A DNA stretch of 17,771 nt from CAIPFQ01 sp035480615 (GCA_035480615.1 DATIHO010000022.1:1-17771); one strand, 5' to 3'. Shown: positions 6,855 through 15,716, counted from the stretch's first letter. A program made the numbers and translations. The notes: generated by a model not told the origin, from the sequence alone.

Positions 6855-7581
6855 ACCACTCTCGGGCCCATATTTGGTGTTTGATGATACGCCTTCCAAT
6901 GTCCCCATGCCAATGATAAATGATGGCATGGGGCGCATCTTCCTCGCATCGGCTCCAGTTGTAAATTTTAGGCACTTCGGCGATGGCGATGTTTTTTTGG
7001 AAGATGAGGTGAGAAAGAAGCTCTTGATCGCCTCGGAAAAGATGATTTTGCCGATGAGACTCTCTTGCCCATTCTTCAATGAGAGGGCTTTGTTTTCGAA
7101 ATACAACGACTCCTGAATTGTATACCCAAAATGATTCAAAAGTTGGCCTTTGGGTATATACCCATTTAGAATCTTTGGCCATTGCAACGCCTGATGGGTG
7201 GTCGGCCAGATTAAATAGCGGGGCGATCGATCCCCTCACTTCGCAATCAAGATCGATCCAGATCGTCCGTTTGTAAGGCGTCCGGAGGCAGGCCAGAGGC
7301 TTTTTAAACCACGCTCCGCGCGAGGGCCAAAACGATTTTCCAAACTGGTTTTCCCATGCGAACATGAGAGAAGGGGCGATGATGCGCCGCTCGGCGGCAA
7401 AATCCGGTATGCGAAGAGCGCGCACACTGCCCCGCGCGCGGCACCATGTTTTCTTTTCAGGCGACAGGCCAAAATCGATGAATGTGACTGGGTGGGTGTT
7501 ATGCTGTATGTAGTGCTCCCACCACCAGGGCAGCAGCCACTCTTGCGTTTGATCAGAACCAGCAATGATCCCGCAGGTCAT
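6853..7581 (-). CDS. Putative GT-A-fold glycosyltransferase (GT8-like)
   Basis: A 242-residue soluble protein. It starts MTCGIIAGSDQTQEWLLPWW, where a nucleotide-sugar transferase would begin its Rossmann-like fold. The metal-binding DxD motif is IDLDCEV (D110, D112), with a preceding arginine-rich helix (TPYKRTIW). Later come YNSGVVVF (~154-161), GDQELLS (~184-190) and HWHG (~223-226), in the order seen in GT8 and related families. The donor and acceptor cannot be told; lipid, surface or host glycan modification is possible. The gene starts 11 bases after clpX on the same strand, so it is probably the last gene of the tig-clpP-clpX unit. There is no strong Shine-Dalgarno sequence. Its stop codon overlaps the end of the 72-bp inverted repeat, so the C-terminus may have been altered by that element. 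Confidence 0.65.
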   Translation of the reverse strand: MTCGIIAGSDQTQEWLLPWWWEHYIQHNTHPVTFIDFGLSPEKKTWCRARGSVRALRIPDFAAERRIIAPSLMFAWENQFGKSFWPSRGAWFKKPLACLRTPYKRTIWIDLDCEVRGSIAPLFNLADHPSGVAMAKDSKWVYTQRPTFESFWVYNSGVVVFRKQSPLIEEWARESHRQNHLFRGDQELLSHLIFQKNIAIAEVPKIYNWSRCEEDAPHAIIYHWHGDIGRRIIKHQIWAREW

Positions 7582-7592
7582 ATAGAGGTCAT

Positions 7593-8819
7593 CTATGCCG
7601 ATTTATCGCGGATGATGATCGGCTGCTTGCCGTTCAGAATGCACTCTTTTTCCACGTGGATTTCTTGAATGGAAGGATCTGACGGAACTTCAAACATGAG
7701 ATCTCGTAAAACAGTTTCCGTAATCATTCTGAGAGCACGGGCTCCGGTCCCCGTCTCTTTCGCTCTTTGCGCCATCGCTTTCAGCGCGTCTTCGGAGAAT
7801 GAGAGTTTCACGTTTTCTTCAGCGAAAAGGGCGACATATTGCTTAATAATCGCATTTTTTGGCTGGGTTAAAATCGTTACCAAATCATCGACCGTTAATT
7901 CATTGCAATTCGCAATGCTGTTGAAACGGCCGACGAATTCGGGGATCATCCCAAAGGAGATCAAATCCTCGGGCTCCACTTTCGACAGGAGATAATTTGT
8001 CTCGTGGGTTTCAAAGCTCCTTTTGGAAGCAATGTCGAATCCGATCGTGCTTTTCCCAAGGCGTTTTGCAATGATTTTATCCAAATGGACGAAAGCGCCC
8101 CCTACGATGAAGAGAATGTTTTGGGTGTTGATTTTGATGTATTCCTGGTTCGGATGTTTGCGGCCCCCTTTGGGCGGCACGTTGGCAACGGTCCCTTCCA
8201 CAATTTTTAAAAGGGCTTGCTGGACCCCCTCTCCCGATACGTCGCGAGTAATGGACACGTTGGCAGAGGTTTTACGAATTTTATCAATTTCATCGACATA
8301 AATGATTCCATGCTCCGCTTTGGCGACATCGTAATCGGCGGCTTGCAACAGGCGGAGGATGATATTTTCAACATCTTCGCCAACATAGCCGGCTTCCGTT
8401 AAAGTTGTGGCGTCGGAAATTGCAAAGGGGACGTCGAGAATGGTCGCTAACGTGCGGGCAATGAGAGTTTTTCCGGAGCCGGTAGGGCCAATCAATAAAA
8501 CGTTGGATTTGCTATACTCGATTTCCGCTTTTCTGGAGATCGAACGAATTCTTTTATAATGATTGTAAACGGCGACCGATATCGTTTTCTTGGCGGTTTC
8601 CTGGCCGATGATATATTCATCCAGATGAAGCTTGATCTCTTTAGGTTTTAAAAGCTTCATCTCGTAAGAGATCGGTTTTTTTTGGACAATTTCTTGACAG
8701 AGTCCTACGCATTTATCGCAAATATACGCATTGGGTCCGGAAATCATTTTTTCGACGAGATCTTCGGTTCTTCCGCAAAAAGAGCAGACGGTGAGTTCAG
8801 GCTGGTTTTTTTTAGTCAT
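7593..8819 (-). CDS. clpX: ClpX, ATP-binding unfoldase subunit of the ClpXP protease
   Basis: A 408-residue AAA+ unfoldase that recognises tagged proteins and threads them into ClpP. The N-terminal zinc-binding domain has C12, C15, C34 and C37. Walker A is GPTGSGKT (111-118), the pore loop GYVGED (144-149), Walker B IIYVDE (172-177), the substrate-gripping RKH loop 220-222, the ClpP-docking IGF loop STIGFD (259-261) and sensor 2 TGARALR. All key residues are present and length is normal. Its ATG overlaps the clpP stop by four bases (ATGA, 8816-8819), so translation is probably coupled and the two subunits made in proportion. Confidence 0.98.
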   Translation of the reverse strand: MTKKNQPELTVCSFCGRTEDLVEKMISGPNAYICDKCVGLCQEIVQKKPISYEMKLLKPKEIKLHLDEYIIGQETAKKTISVAVYNHYKRIRSISRKAEIEYSKSNVLLIGPTGSGKTLIARTLATILDVPFAISDATTLTEAGYVGEDVENIILRLLQAADYDVAKAEHGIIYVDEIDKIRKTSANVSITRDVSGEGVQQALLKIVEGTVANVPPKGGRKHPNQEYIKINTQNILFIVGGAFVHLDKIIAKRLGKSTIGFDIASKRSFETHETNYLLSKVEPEDLISFGMIPEFVGRFNSIANCNELTVDDLVTILTQPKNAIIKQYVALFAEENVKLSFSEDALKAMAQRAKETGTGARALRMITETVLRDLMFEVPSDPSIQEIHVEKECILNGKQPIIIRDKSA

Positions 8820-9442
8820 GGGATCTTCGCATTGGATGGTGTTTCGCTGCCCGCGGAGGCTGTGAAAGGTTTTGCAATCTGGTCAATAATGCCATAGCGC
8901 AGCGCGGCTTCCGGGTTCATATAAAAATCCCTTTCCGAATCTTCATGCACTTTTTCGATAGTCTGTCCTGTCAAACGGGACATCAGGGAAGCGGTGATTT
9001 TCTTGAGTTCCAGGATCTCTTTTGCCTGCAAGGCGATATCTTCAGAAGTGCCCCCCACTCCTCCATAGGGCTGATGCAGCATGACGCGGCTATGGGGAAG
9101 GGCAAACCGTTTTCCTTTTGTTCCGGCAGCCAAAAGCAGAGCAGCCATCGAAACGGCTTGGCCAATGCAGTAGGTATTGATGTCACAGCCTAAAAATTGC
9201 ATTGTATCGAGAATCGCAAGCCCCGAGGTGATCAGCCCTCCCGCTGAATTGATGTAGAGATTAATATCTTTCTTCGGGTCTTCCATTTTTAAAAAAAGGA
9301 GCTGGGCGACGACAATATTCGCTACCTGATCGCCGATTTCGGTGCCGATAAAAATAATACGGTCTTTCAAAAGCCTCGAATAGATATCCATGGATCGTTC
9401 GCCGCGCCCGGTATCTTCGACGACATAGGGAGTTAAAGACAT
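8816..9442 (-). CDS. clpP: ClpP, serine protease subunit of Clp
   Basis: A 208-residue protease subunit that forms the barrel paired with ClpX. Catalytic triad: S99 (GQAVSMAALLLAAG), H124 (SRVMLHQP) and D172 (SERDFYM). The start is set at 9442 because GGAGG lies 10 bases upstream. An in-frame ATG at 9466 has no ribosome site and would add eight residues (MKRGGNET). One deviation stands out: the loop that is usually NSPGGSVTAG reads NSAGGLITSG, losing the proline and serine next to the oxyanion-forming glycines. Chlamydiae carry two ClpP paralogues, and this one has the clpX-linked position of CT706. A C-terminal tail rich in Ser, Pro and Ala follows the core. It is transcribed from the promoter at 9518-9546 and probably also by read-through from tig. 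Confidence 0.97.
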   Translation of the reverse strand: MSLTPYVVEDTGRGERSMDIYSRLLKDRIIFIGTEIGDQVANIVVAQLLFLKMEDPKKDINLYINSAGGLITSGLAILDTMQFLGCDINTYCIGQAVSMAALLLAAGTKGKRFALPHSRVMLHQPYGGVGGTSEDIALQAKEILELKKITASLMSRLTGQTIEKVHEDSERDFYMNPEAALRYGIIDQIAKPFTASAGSETPSNAKIP

Positions 9443-9517
9443 AGTTTCATTGCCTCCGCGTTTCATTGCCGGCAGCTTTCAATCCCGCCCAAAAGCCAGC
9501 TTTTGAGATATTGAGAT

Positions 9518-9546
9518 ATATAATCAAGACGGGTTGCTTGGGTCAA
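9518..9546 (-). promoter_or_regulatory. Promoter of clpP-clpX overlapping the tig stop codon
   Basis: On the minus strand, TTGACC (9541-9546) and TTATAT (9518-9523) have an ideal 17-base spacer. The -35 box contains the TGA stop of tig. Initiation would be expected near 9511, giving a leader of about 70 bases before the clpP ATG at 9442. This allows ClpXP expression independent of tig. Confidence 0.65.
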
Positions 9547-10865
9547 GCTTTTTGCATTCGTATGATAAAATCCTGGGCTCTTGCTAAAATGATTTTAGAT
9601 AAGCTAAGCGTATAAACTTCTTTAGGAATTTGCTCCAGATCGACTTTTTGCTCGATGCCGTGCGATTTAAGAGTCGCGATTGCGTCGTTGTACACCTCTT
9701 GATAAGTGATGCCAATCTTCGCATCCCGTACTACTTGTCTTGAAAGATAAAAAAGCTTTATGGCATGTGTCGATTCGTCTACAATCCTGGCTTCAAGATC
9801 GGTTTTTTGTTCTTGTGAAAATGTCTCCCAATTCTTTTTGAAATCGGAATCTTGCCTCAATTGCTCCAGACGGTGTTGTTTTTCCCCCAAAATGAGGGAT
9901 TGAGGAAGTTCGAAAGAATATTCCCGGATTAAAAAATCGTTCACTTGTTCCCGAAGGGCGTTTTGCATTTTTTCATCCGCCTGGCGGTTTAACGTACTGG
10001 AGATGGATTGGCGCATATGGGCCACATCTGTCGCGCCCACTTTTTTCGCAAATTCGTCATCCAATTCCGGCAAAACGGCTTCTTCCACCTTCAAAATCGC
10101 GATGCGGACCTTTTTAGGCTGGAATTCCTTTTTGTCTTCATCGGTTGCGGTTGCATCGGGCTCGCTGATCCCTTCAACGACATCCCCGACTTTTGCTCCA
10201 ATGACCAGTTTTTGCATCCATTCCGCCATCCTTTCTTTAGAAACTTCAAAACGGACTTTGTTGAAGACCCGGCTTAGCGCATCGCCTTCGATCGTATCCA
10301 GATCGATGATGAGGTAATCTTTTTCCTGGATCGGACGATCGAGCACAGGAGTCCAGGACGCAAAAAAGAAGCGCATTTGACGAATCGCTTCATTGATTTC
10401 CTGTTCTCCGACGGTCGCTCTTTCGACAGGATCGGGGTGGAAGCGCTTGGGATCGACGGAAGGGACATTTGGCTCCGTCTCGAAATGGAAGAGCAATTCC
10501 GCGCCTTCTTCTCCTATTTTTTGCAAATCAAACACAACGCGGGCACTCTGGTTGAGAAGAGGGATGTTCGCTAATTTTTGAGTTGCGGCAAAAACAGCAT
10601 CGGCGAGTTTATTATGAGTTTCCTGTTCCACCTCGCTGGGGTATTTTTTCAGGATCATTTCGCTCGGAGCGCGCCCCTTCCGGAATCCGGGAAGGAGGAT
10701 CTCCTTGCCAACCGCTTTTACCGCCGCGCGGCGGGCCGATTGAACGAGCGGGGGAGCTGCCTTGATTCTCATTTCCACAAGACAGGCTTTTTTACGTAAC
10801 ACAACGGCTTGAATCTGCTCGTCTTTGAATTCAACAGGTTCTGCTATTTGATCTGTGTTGGACAC
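9543..10865 (-). CDS. tig: Trigger factor, ribosome-associated chaperone
   Basis: A 440-residue chaperone that binds nascent chains at the ribosome exit. The ribosome-binding loop signature GFRKGRAP is at about 60-67, in LLPGFRKGRAPSEMILKKYP. The middle region (~165-250) fits the FKBP-like domain, and the C-terminal helical arms include the LPELDDEFAKKVGA segment. Start: GTG at 10863-10865 (V-S-N-T-D), giving about 440 residues as expected. The open frame continues upstream to 11036, but that stretch is the antisense-like reading of the tRNA gene (the familiar ACGRSSVVEHHVANVRVVSS artefact) and is not coding. It lies 29 bases after tRNA-Gly on the same strand, so the tRNA probably shares its transcript. 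The ribosome site before the GTG is weak. Confidence 0.95.
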   Translation of the reverse strand: MSNTDQIAEPVEFKDEQIQAVVLRKKACLVEMRIKAAPPLVQSARRAAVKAVGKEILLPGFRKGRAPSEMILKKYPSEVEQETHNKLADAVFAATQKLANIPLLNQSARVVFDLQKIGEEGAELLFHFETEPNVPSVDPKRFHPDPVERATVGEQEINEAIRQMRFFFASWTPVLDRPIQEKDYLIIDLDTIEGDALSRVFNKVRFEVSKERMAEWMQKLVIGAKVGDVVEGISEPDATATDEDKKEFQPKKVRIAILKVEEAVLPELDDEFAKKVGATDVAHMRQSISSTLNRQADEKMQNALREQVNDFLIREYSFELPQSLILGEKQHRLEQLRQDSDFKKNWETFSQEQKTDLEARIVDESTHAIKLFYLSRQVVRDAKIGITYQEVYNDAIATLKSHGIEQKVDLEQIPKEVYTLSLSKIILARAQDFIIRMQKA

Positions 10866-10894
10866 GAAATTCTGATCGTTTAAGGTTTTACACA

Positions 10895-10966
10895 AGCGGG
10901 CGATGAGGTTCGAACTCACGACCCTCACGTTGGCAACGTGATGCTCTACCACTGAGCTACGCCCGC
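10895..10966 (-). tRNA. tRNA-Gly (anticodon GCC)
   Basis: On the minus strand the cloverleaf is complete. A 7-bp acceptor stem GCGGGCG/CGCCCGC, a D arm GCTC-AGTGGTA-GAGC, an anticodon stem TCACG/CGTGA with loop TTGCCAA (anticodon GCC at 10932-10934), a 5-base variable region, and a T arm with loop TTCGAAC. The discriminator is T, typical of bacterial tRNA-Gly. CCA is not encoded. Total 72 bases. Confidence 0.97.
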
Positions 10967-10988
10967 ACGCCATAGGAGACTGTCCAAG

Positions 10989-11017
10989 ATGGTAGCATGG
11001 CAGAAAGTTTGTGTAAA
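10989..11017 (-). promoter_or_regulatory. Promoter of the tRNA-Gly / tig unit
   Basis: On the minus strand, TTTACA (11012-11017) and TACCAT (10989-10994) are separated by 17 bases. The tRNA 5' end at 10966 lies about 22 bases beyond the -10 box, which suits a short 5' leader removed by RNase P. The -35 box is near consensus and the -10 box is weaker. Confidence 0.5.
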
Positions 11018-11110
11018 GACTGTTTGCGAATGGCACAAGTATGGGTGTGTAAAAATTTTTTTGTTGAGGTGTGATTAAAAAAAATGTAAAACCAAAACTC
11101 GGGACGAATT

Positions 11111-11116
11111 TATAGT
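11111..11116 (+). promoter_or_regulatory. Possible -10 box close to the SNF2 start
   Basis: TATAGT lies only 12 bases before the ATG at 11129, and no Shine-Dalgarno sequence is visible there. If used, the mRNA would be nearly leaderless. No good -35 box is seen at 16-18 bases. The T- and A-runs around 11051-11088 could instead hold an upstream promoter. Confidence 0.25.
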
Positions 11117-11128
11117 ATAGCCGTTTTT

Positions 11129-14100
11129 ATGTTGAATTTCAGAAAGCTTAGGCAAGATTTTTCTTCAACCACCCTGAAAGAGGGGCGCCAACTTTATGAA
11201 AAAAATAAAATTGTAGCGGCGAAAATTATCCGACTTGACAATGACGTCATCCGTTTCAGCAGCAGGATTCTAGGCAATTTCGAAAACACCTACGAAAGCG
11301 AGATTGAAGTGGACCGCTTTGAATCTCAAACGATTTTGACAAATTGCGATTGTCCGAGCCGTTTTGATTGCCAGCATTTGGCCGCGCTGATCTTCTTTTT
11401 GGAAGACAAAATCGATGCGCTGTTAGTGGCCTATTCGAAAGAATCGGATATCGGGGCCGCGGAAGATTTGGGGACGGAAGAGAAACAGGAGTTGATCGAA
11501 GCCATTAAAGAGGCCGAAACCAAAGAAGTGGTCAAGCAGGACGCCCGTTATCAAAAACAGGTTCTGCAAGAATACGTTTCCTCTGCCGACCTGTTATCCC
11601 ACTCCCCCTTTTTTTTACCTCAGGAGGCGACGGAACTGGCTATTGCGGAGCTTGGGATCATTTTCAATCCCCATTCTCTGCACCAGGGGGAAAAGAGGAG
11701 CCGGGTAGAGTTTCAGCTGGCGCTGAGGCTTCCCACTCGTTCCAAGCCTTTGCAGATTGCGCATCTCAGATCTTTCCTGGATGCAGTGCGTTATGAAGAG
11801 CCTTTGTTCGTTGCAGGACGGAGATTATTTTTTTCCCTGAGAAGTTTTGATGAGGTTGGGAGCGCTTTGCTGCAGATTTTGCTCAGCTCGGCCCGTTTTA
11901 ATGAAATTGCGAAAGAAGAACGGGCGCAAAAGATCGCGCAGCTGGATTTGGAAAATTTCGGACTGATGCTTGCGAAAACGCATGAAATTTCTATGCGGCT
12001 TGCAGGACCTCGAGGATTTAAAGATTTGGATGACGATTTCCCTCAGCTTCCTTGCCTTTATTTGGGGACTTTGGAAACGCCGCTTAAATATGCGTTCCAT
12101 CCTGTCACTCTTCGATTCAATCTGGAGTACATTGAGCCGCCGGCTGCAAAAATTCTTTTAAAGCCTATGTTAGTCATTAGAGAAACAGCGCTTCATTCGG
12201 ATGATGCGATCCTTTTTGAATGTTCAAGCCCGGGAATGCTTTATCAGGATGTCTATTACCGTTTTGCTTCGCATATCAGGCGGACCCATCTTTTAAATCT
12301 CAACGCCATTCGGGACATGACGATTCCGGAAGCGCTTTTCGGCTCTTTTGTGGAAAATGCTTTGCCTGAATTAAAGCGGTTTTCCGATGTAGCGAATGAA
12401 GAGGTCATCGATCGGTTCGTGACGCTACCTTTTGCAGGTCGATTGGGGGCGCGCTGCCACCTCTCCTATCTCGACGGAGAGCTTGAAGCCTCCCTCTTTT
12501 TTTCCTATGACGGGCAAGAGGTTCCCGCGAGGCTTGAAAAACTGAGTTACGATGAAATCAAGTCGTTTATCCAGCCGCAAGGCATTTTGGCTCGCAATTT
12601 AGTGGAAGAAAGGCAGATTACAGATGATCTGTTTCAAGATTTTGTATTCGATTCCCATACCTTGACATATCATGCGAAAAGCGAGAAGAAAATCGTTGAG
12701 TTTATGACAGGGGTCATCCCGCGCAATCAAGACCGGGTTCAATTTGAATGTCCGCAAAATCTGCTGGATCAATTTATTTACGATGAGACCACTTTTGATT
12801 TAAAACTCGATGCCAGCGAAACAATGGGCTATTATGATATCGATTTGGCAGTCCATGGCGCGCTCAAAGGGGTCAAATTGGATCTTCTTTGGGAATGCAT
12901 CGCTTCGAAAAGGGCGTTTTTAGAACTCGATGTGGGTAGGGCAAGGACGAAAGAAAATGCTTCGCGCATTTCCAAAATCCTTGTCCTGGATTTGGACCGC
13001 ATGTCAAAAATTGTCCACATCTTCGATGAACTTGGAATCAAAAAGCTCGAGGATAGCAAAGAGCAAAAACCGCTTTGGAATTTGACGACGATCGATCCAA
13101 AAATTTTCGACAATCTCCCCGTACATTTTGTGATGTCTGAAAAACTTCTTGAAATGCGCCGGCAAATGCTTGGGGAAAGCGCTCTTTCGCCCTCTCCGAT
13201 TCCGGCCGTTTTAAAAGCTGAATTGAGGCCTTATCAGACGGAAGGGGTGTATTGGCTCGAACGGCTCCGGATGATGTTTTTGAACGGGATTTTGGCAGAC
13301 GATATGGGCCTTGGCAAAACACTTCAGGCGATCGCTGCGATTACGCAGCTTCATCAGGCAGAGAAAGAGGCGCGCACTTTGATTGTTTGCCCTACTTCTC
13401 TTCTTTACAATTGGAAAGAAGAGATTCATAAGTTCAATCCCGAATTGAAAGCGATGGTCATAGACGGAATTCCAAGCCAGAGAAAAAAACTGCTGCAGAA
13501 AATCGAAGAATGCGATGTGACCATTACTTCTTATACATTGCTTCAAAAGGATATAGACACCTATTGCAAGATCTCTTTTCATTACGCCATCCTTGACGAA
13601 GCGCAGCACATAAAAAACCGGGGCACCCGCAATGCAAAATCGGTCAAGATGATCCAGGCCTCCCACCGACTGATCTTGACGGGGACGCCGATCGAAAATT
13701 CTTTAGAAGAGCTTTGGAGTCTCATGGACTTTCTGATGCCGGGATTTTTAAACTCTTTTGAACGGTTTGTCGAAAAATACACTCGCGCAACTGGGGTGCA
13801 GTTAACGCAAAACATCGAATATTTACGTAAAAAAGTGGGGCCGTTCATTTTGCGCCGTATGAAAAGCGATGTGCTGCAGGATCTGCCTCCCGTCGATGAG
13901 ATTGTCTACCATTGCCAGCTTTCGGATATCCAACAGGAGTTGTATAGATCCTACGCCGCTTCCGCCCGGGATGAACTCACGAAACTTGTTGCGAGAGACG
14001 GATTCGATAAAGTGCAAATCCATGTACTCGCCACTTTGACGCGGCTCAAACAAATTTGCTGCCATCCGGCCATTTTCGCTAAAGAAAAAGCGGAAGCGGG

Positions 14101-14614
14101 CGATTCGGTAAAATACGACTTGCTGCTTGAGCTTTTACAAACGCTTGTAGAAAGCGGCCATAAAACCGTGATTTTCAGCCAATATACCCGGATGCTGCAA
14201 ATCATGCGCGAAGATTTTGAGCAGAGGGGTATTTCCTTTAGTTATTTGGACGGTTCGACAAAAAACCGGCTCGAAATTGTAAAGCAATTTAACGACAATC
14301 CAAAAATACCTGTTTTTTTAGTGTCTCTAAAAGCCGGCGGCACAGGGTTGAATTTAGTCGGAGCGGATACTGTCATCCATTATGATATGTGGTGGAATCC
14401 AGCGGTAGAAGCGCAAGCGACGGATCGGGTGCACCGGATCGGACAGAAAAATTCCGTTTCCTCTTATAAATTGATCACATTGCATACCATTGAGGAAAAG
14501 GTCGTTGAAATGCAGAAAAGGAAAAAAGGATTGGTCAAGAAAGTCGTAAGTTGCGATGATGAGGCAATAGCGAAGCTCACCTGGGAAGATGTTCTTGAAT
14601 TATTGCAGACTTAA
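11129..14614 (+). CDS. SNF2-family DNA-dependent ATPase/helicase with SWIM zinc finger
   Basis: An 1161-residue protein. The N-terminal SWIM zinc finger is C73-x-C75...C81-x-H83 (CDCPSRFDCQH). A long middle region (~100-690) has no motif I recognise beyond the bacterial SNF2-associated type. The SNF2 motor is at ~690-1155: motif Q/I RPYQTEGVYWLERL and DDMGLGKT (724-731), motif II DEAQ (823-826), motif III LTGTPIEN (~850), then GGTGLNLVGA and DRVHRIGQKN (~1100) for motifs V-VI. All ATPase motifs are intact. The family translocates on duplex DNA and remodels bound proteins; in bacteria a role in recycling RNA polymerase or chromatin-like DNA is proposed by analogy to RapA, but this subgroup is unproven. 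It corresponds to CT708 by position. mreB begins 10 bases after its stop, so the two are probably co-transcribed. Confidence 0.93.
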   Translation: MLNFRKLRQDFSSTTLKEGRQLYEKNKIVAAKIIRLDNDVIRFSSRILGNFENTYESEIEVDRFESQTILTNCDCPSRFDCQHLAALIFFLEDKIDALLVAYSKESDIGAAEDLGTEEKQELIEAIKEAETKEVVKQDARYQKQVLQEYVSSADLLSHSPFFLPQEATELAIAELGIIFNPHSLHQGEKRSRVEFQLALRLPTRSKPLQIAHLRSFLDAVRYEEPLFVAGRRLFFSLRSFDEVGSALLQILLSSARFNEIAKEERAQKIAQLDLENFGLMLAKTHEISMRLAGPRGFKDLDDDFPQLPCLYLGTLETPLKYAFHPVTLRFNLEYIEPPAAKILLKPMLVIRETALHSDDAILFECSSPGMLYQDVYYRFASHIRRTHLLNLNAIRDMTIPEALFGSFVENALPELKRFSDVANEEVIDRFVTLPFAGRLGARCHLSYLDGELEASLFFSYDGQEVPARLEKLSYDEIKSFIQPQGILARNLVEERQITDDLFQDFVFDSHTLTYHAKSEKKIVEFMTGVIPRNQDRVQFECPQNLLDQFIYDETTFDLKLDASETMGYYDIDLAVHGALKGVKLDLLWECIASKRAFLELDVGRARTKENASRISKILVLDLDRMSKIVHIFDELGIKKLEDSKEQKPLWNLTTIDPKIFDNLPVHFVMSEKLLEMRRQMLGESALSPSPIPAVLKAELRPYQTEGVYWLERLRMMFLNGILADDMGLGKTLQAIAAITQLHQAEKEARTLIVCPTSLLYNWKEEIHKFNPELKAMVIDGIPSQRKKLLQKIEECDVTITSYTLLQKDIDTYCKISFHYAILDEAQHIKNRGTRNAKSVKMIQASHRLILTGTPIENSLEELWSLMDFLMPGFLNSFERFVEKYTRATGVQLTQNIEYLRKKVGPFILRRMKSDVLQDLPPVDEIVYHCQLSDIQQELYRSYAASARDELTKLVARDGFDKVQIHVLATLTRLKQICCHPAIFAKEKAEAGDSVKYDLLLELLQTLVESGHKTVIFSQYTRMLQIMREDFEQRGISFSYLDGSTKNRLEIVKQFNDNPKIPVFLVSLKAGGTGLNLVGADTVIHYDMWWNPAVEAQATDRVHRIGQKNSVSSYKLITLHTIEEKVVEMQKRKKGLVKKVVSCDDEAIAKLTWEDVLELLQT

Positions 14615-14624
14615 GTGAATTTTA

Positions 14625-15716
14625 ATGGAAAAATCGACGGCGCAAAACGTCTTGCAAACCTTGCAGATGTTTCGAATCAAAACAATGAAACGGGTCCACC
14701 GGCTTTCGGGGATTTTTTCAAGCGATATTGGAATTGATTTAGGGACCGCCAACACGCTTGTCTATGTGCGCGGCAAAGGAATTGTCTTGGCTGAACCATC
14801 AGTCGTCGCAGTGGATTCACTCACAAATGAAGTGCTGGCCGTCGGCCATAGAGCGAAAGCGATGCTCGGAAAGACGCCGCGGAAAATCCACGCGGTCCGC
14901 CCAATGAAAGATGGCGTGATCGCCGATTTTGAGATAGCGGAAGGGATGTTGAAAGCTCTGATTAAACGGGTCACTCCCGCCCGCAGCTTTTTCCGCCCGC
15001 GTATTTTGATCGCAGTCCCTTCAGGAATTACGGGCGTAGAAAAACGGGCGGTGGAAGATTCCGCCCTTCACGCAGGCGCGCAAGAAGTCATTTTGATTGA
15101 AGAGCCGATGGCGGCCGCCATCGGCGTCGATTTGCCGGTGCATGAGCCTTCCGGGAACATGATCATCGACATTGGTGGCGGAACCACCGAAATTGCCATT
15201 ATCTCTCTTGGCGGTATTGTTGAGTCCCGTTCGCTTCGCATCGCAGGAGATGAATTCGACGATTGCATCATGAATTACATGCGCCGCACGTATAACCTGA
15301 TGATTGGTCCCAGGACTGCTGAGGAGATCAAGATTACGATTGGTTCCGCGTACCCGCTCGGGAACAACGAACTGGAAATGGAAGTGCGGGGTCGCGACCA
15401 GGTCGCAGGGCTTCCAATTACGAAAAGGATCAATTCGGTAGAAATCCGGGAATGTCTGGCTGAGCCGATTCAACAGATTATTGAAAGCGTAAAACTCACT
15501 TTGGAAAAATGCCCTCCTGAATTGGCGGCGGATCTTGTGGAACGGGGAATGGTGCTCGCTGGCGGCGGGGCCCTCATGAAAGGGTTGGATAAAGCTCTCA
15601 TTAAAGAGACAGGGCTGCCAGTCTTTGTTGCGTCGAATCCTCTTCTAGCCGTCTGTCTGGGTGCCGGAAAAGCGCTCGATTATCTCGACAAATTCAAGAA
15701 GAAAAAACCTTTGTGA
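14625..15716 (+). CDS. mreB: Rod-shape protein MreB (bacterial actin)
   Basis: A 363-residue actin homologue that polymerises on the inner membrane. In chlamydiae lacking FtsZ it organises septal peptidoglycan synthesis. Phosphate-1 motif DIGIDLGTANTLVYV (34-48), phosphate-2 motif IIDIGGGTTEIAII (~180-193) and adenosine motif GMVLAGGGALMKGLD (~308-322) are all intact. The start is uncertain: ATG at 14625 gives about 28 residues before SGIFSSDIG, while in-frame ATGs at residues 15 and 21 (MKRVHRLSG) would match the usual N-terminus better. None has a strong ribosome site. The stop overlaps the pckG GTG start by four bases. Confidence 0.97.
   Translation: MEKSTAQNVLQTLQMFRIKTMKRVHRLSGIFSSDIGIDLGTANTLVYVRGKGIVLAEPSVVAVDSLTNEVLAVGHRAKAMLGKTPRKIHAVRPMKDGVIADFEIAEGMLKALIKRVTPARSFFRPRILIAVPSGITGVEKRAVEDSALHAGAQEVILIEEPMAAAIGVDLPVHEPSGNMIIDIGGGTTEIAIISLGGIVESRSLRIAGDEFDDCIMNYMRRTYNLMIGPRTAEEIKITIGSAYPLGNNELEMEVRGRDQVAGLPITKRINSVEIRECLAEPIQQIIESVKLTLEKCPPELAADLVERGMVLAGGGALMKGLDKALIKETGLPVFVASNPLLAVCLGAGKALDYLDKFKKKKPL

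Noticed and set aside
9443..9466. Upstream ATG of clpP at 9466
   Set aside because: It has no ribosome site, whereas GGAGG lies at a usable distance from the ATG at 9442, which also gives the normal ClpP N-terminus.
10866..11036. N-terminal extension of trigger factor upstream of the GTG
   Set aside because: The frame is open, but it reads through the tRNA-Gly gene on the same strand and gives the well-known GRSSVVEHHVANVRVVSS artefact. Homologues begin near the GTG.
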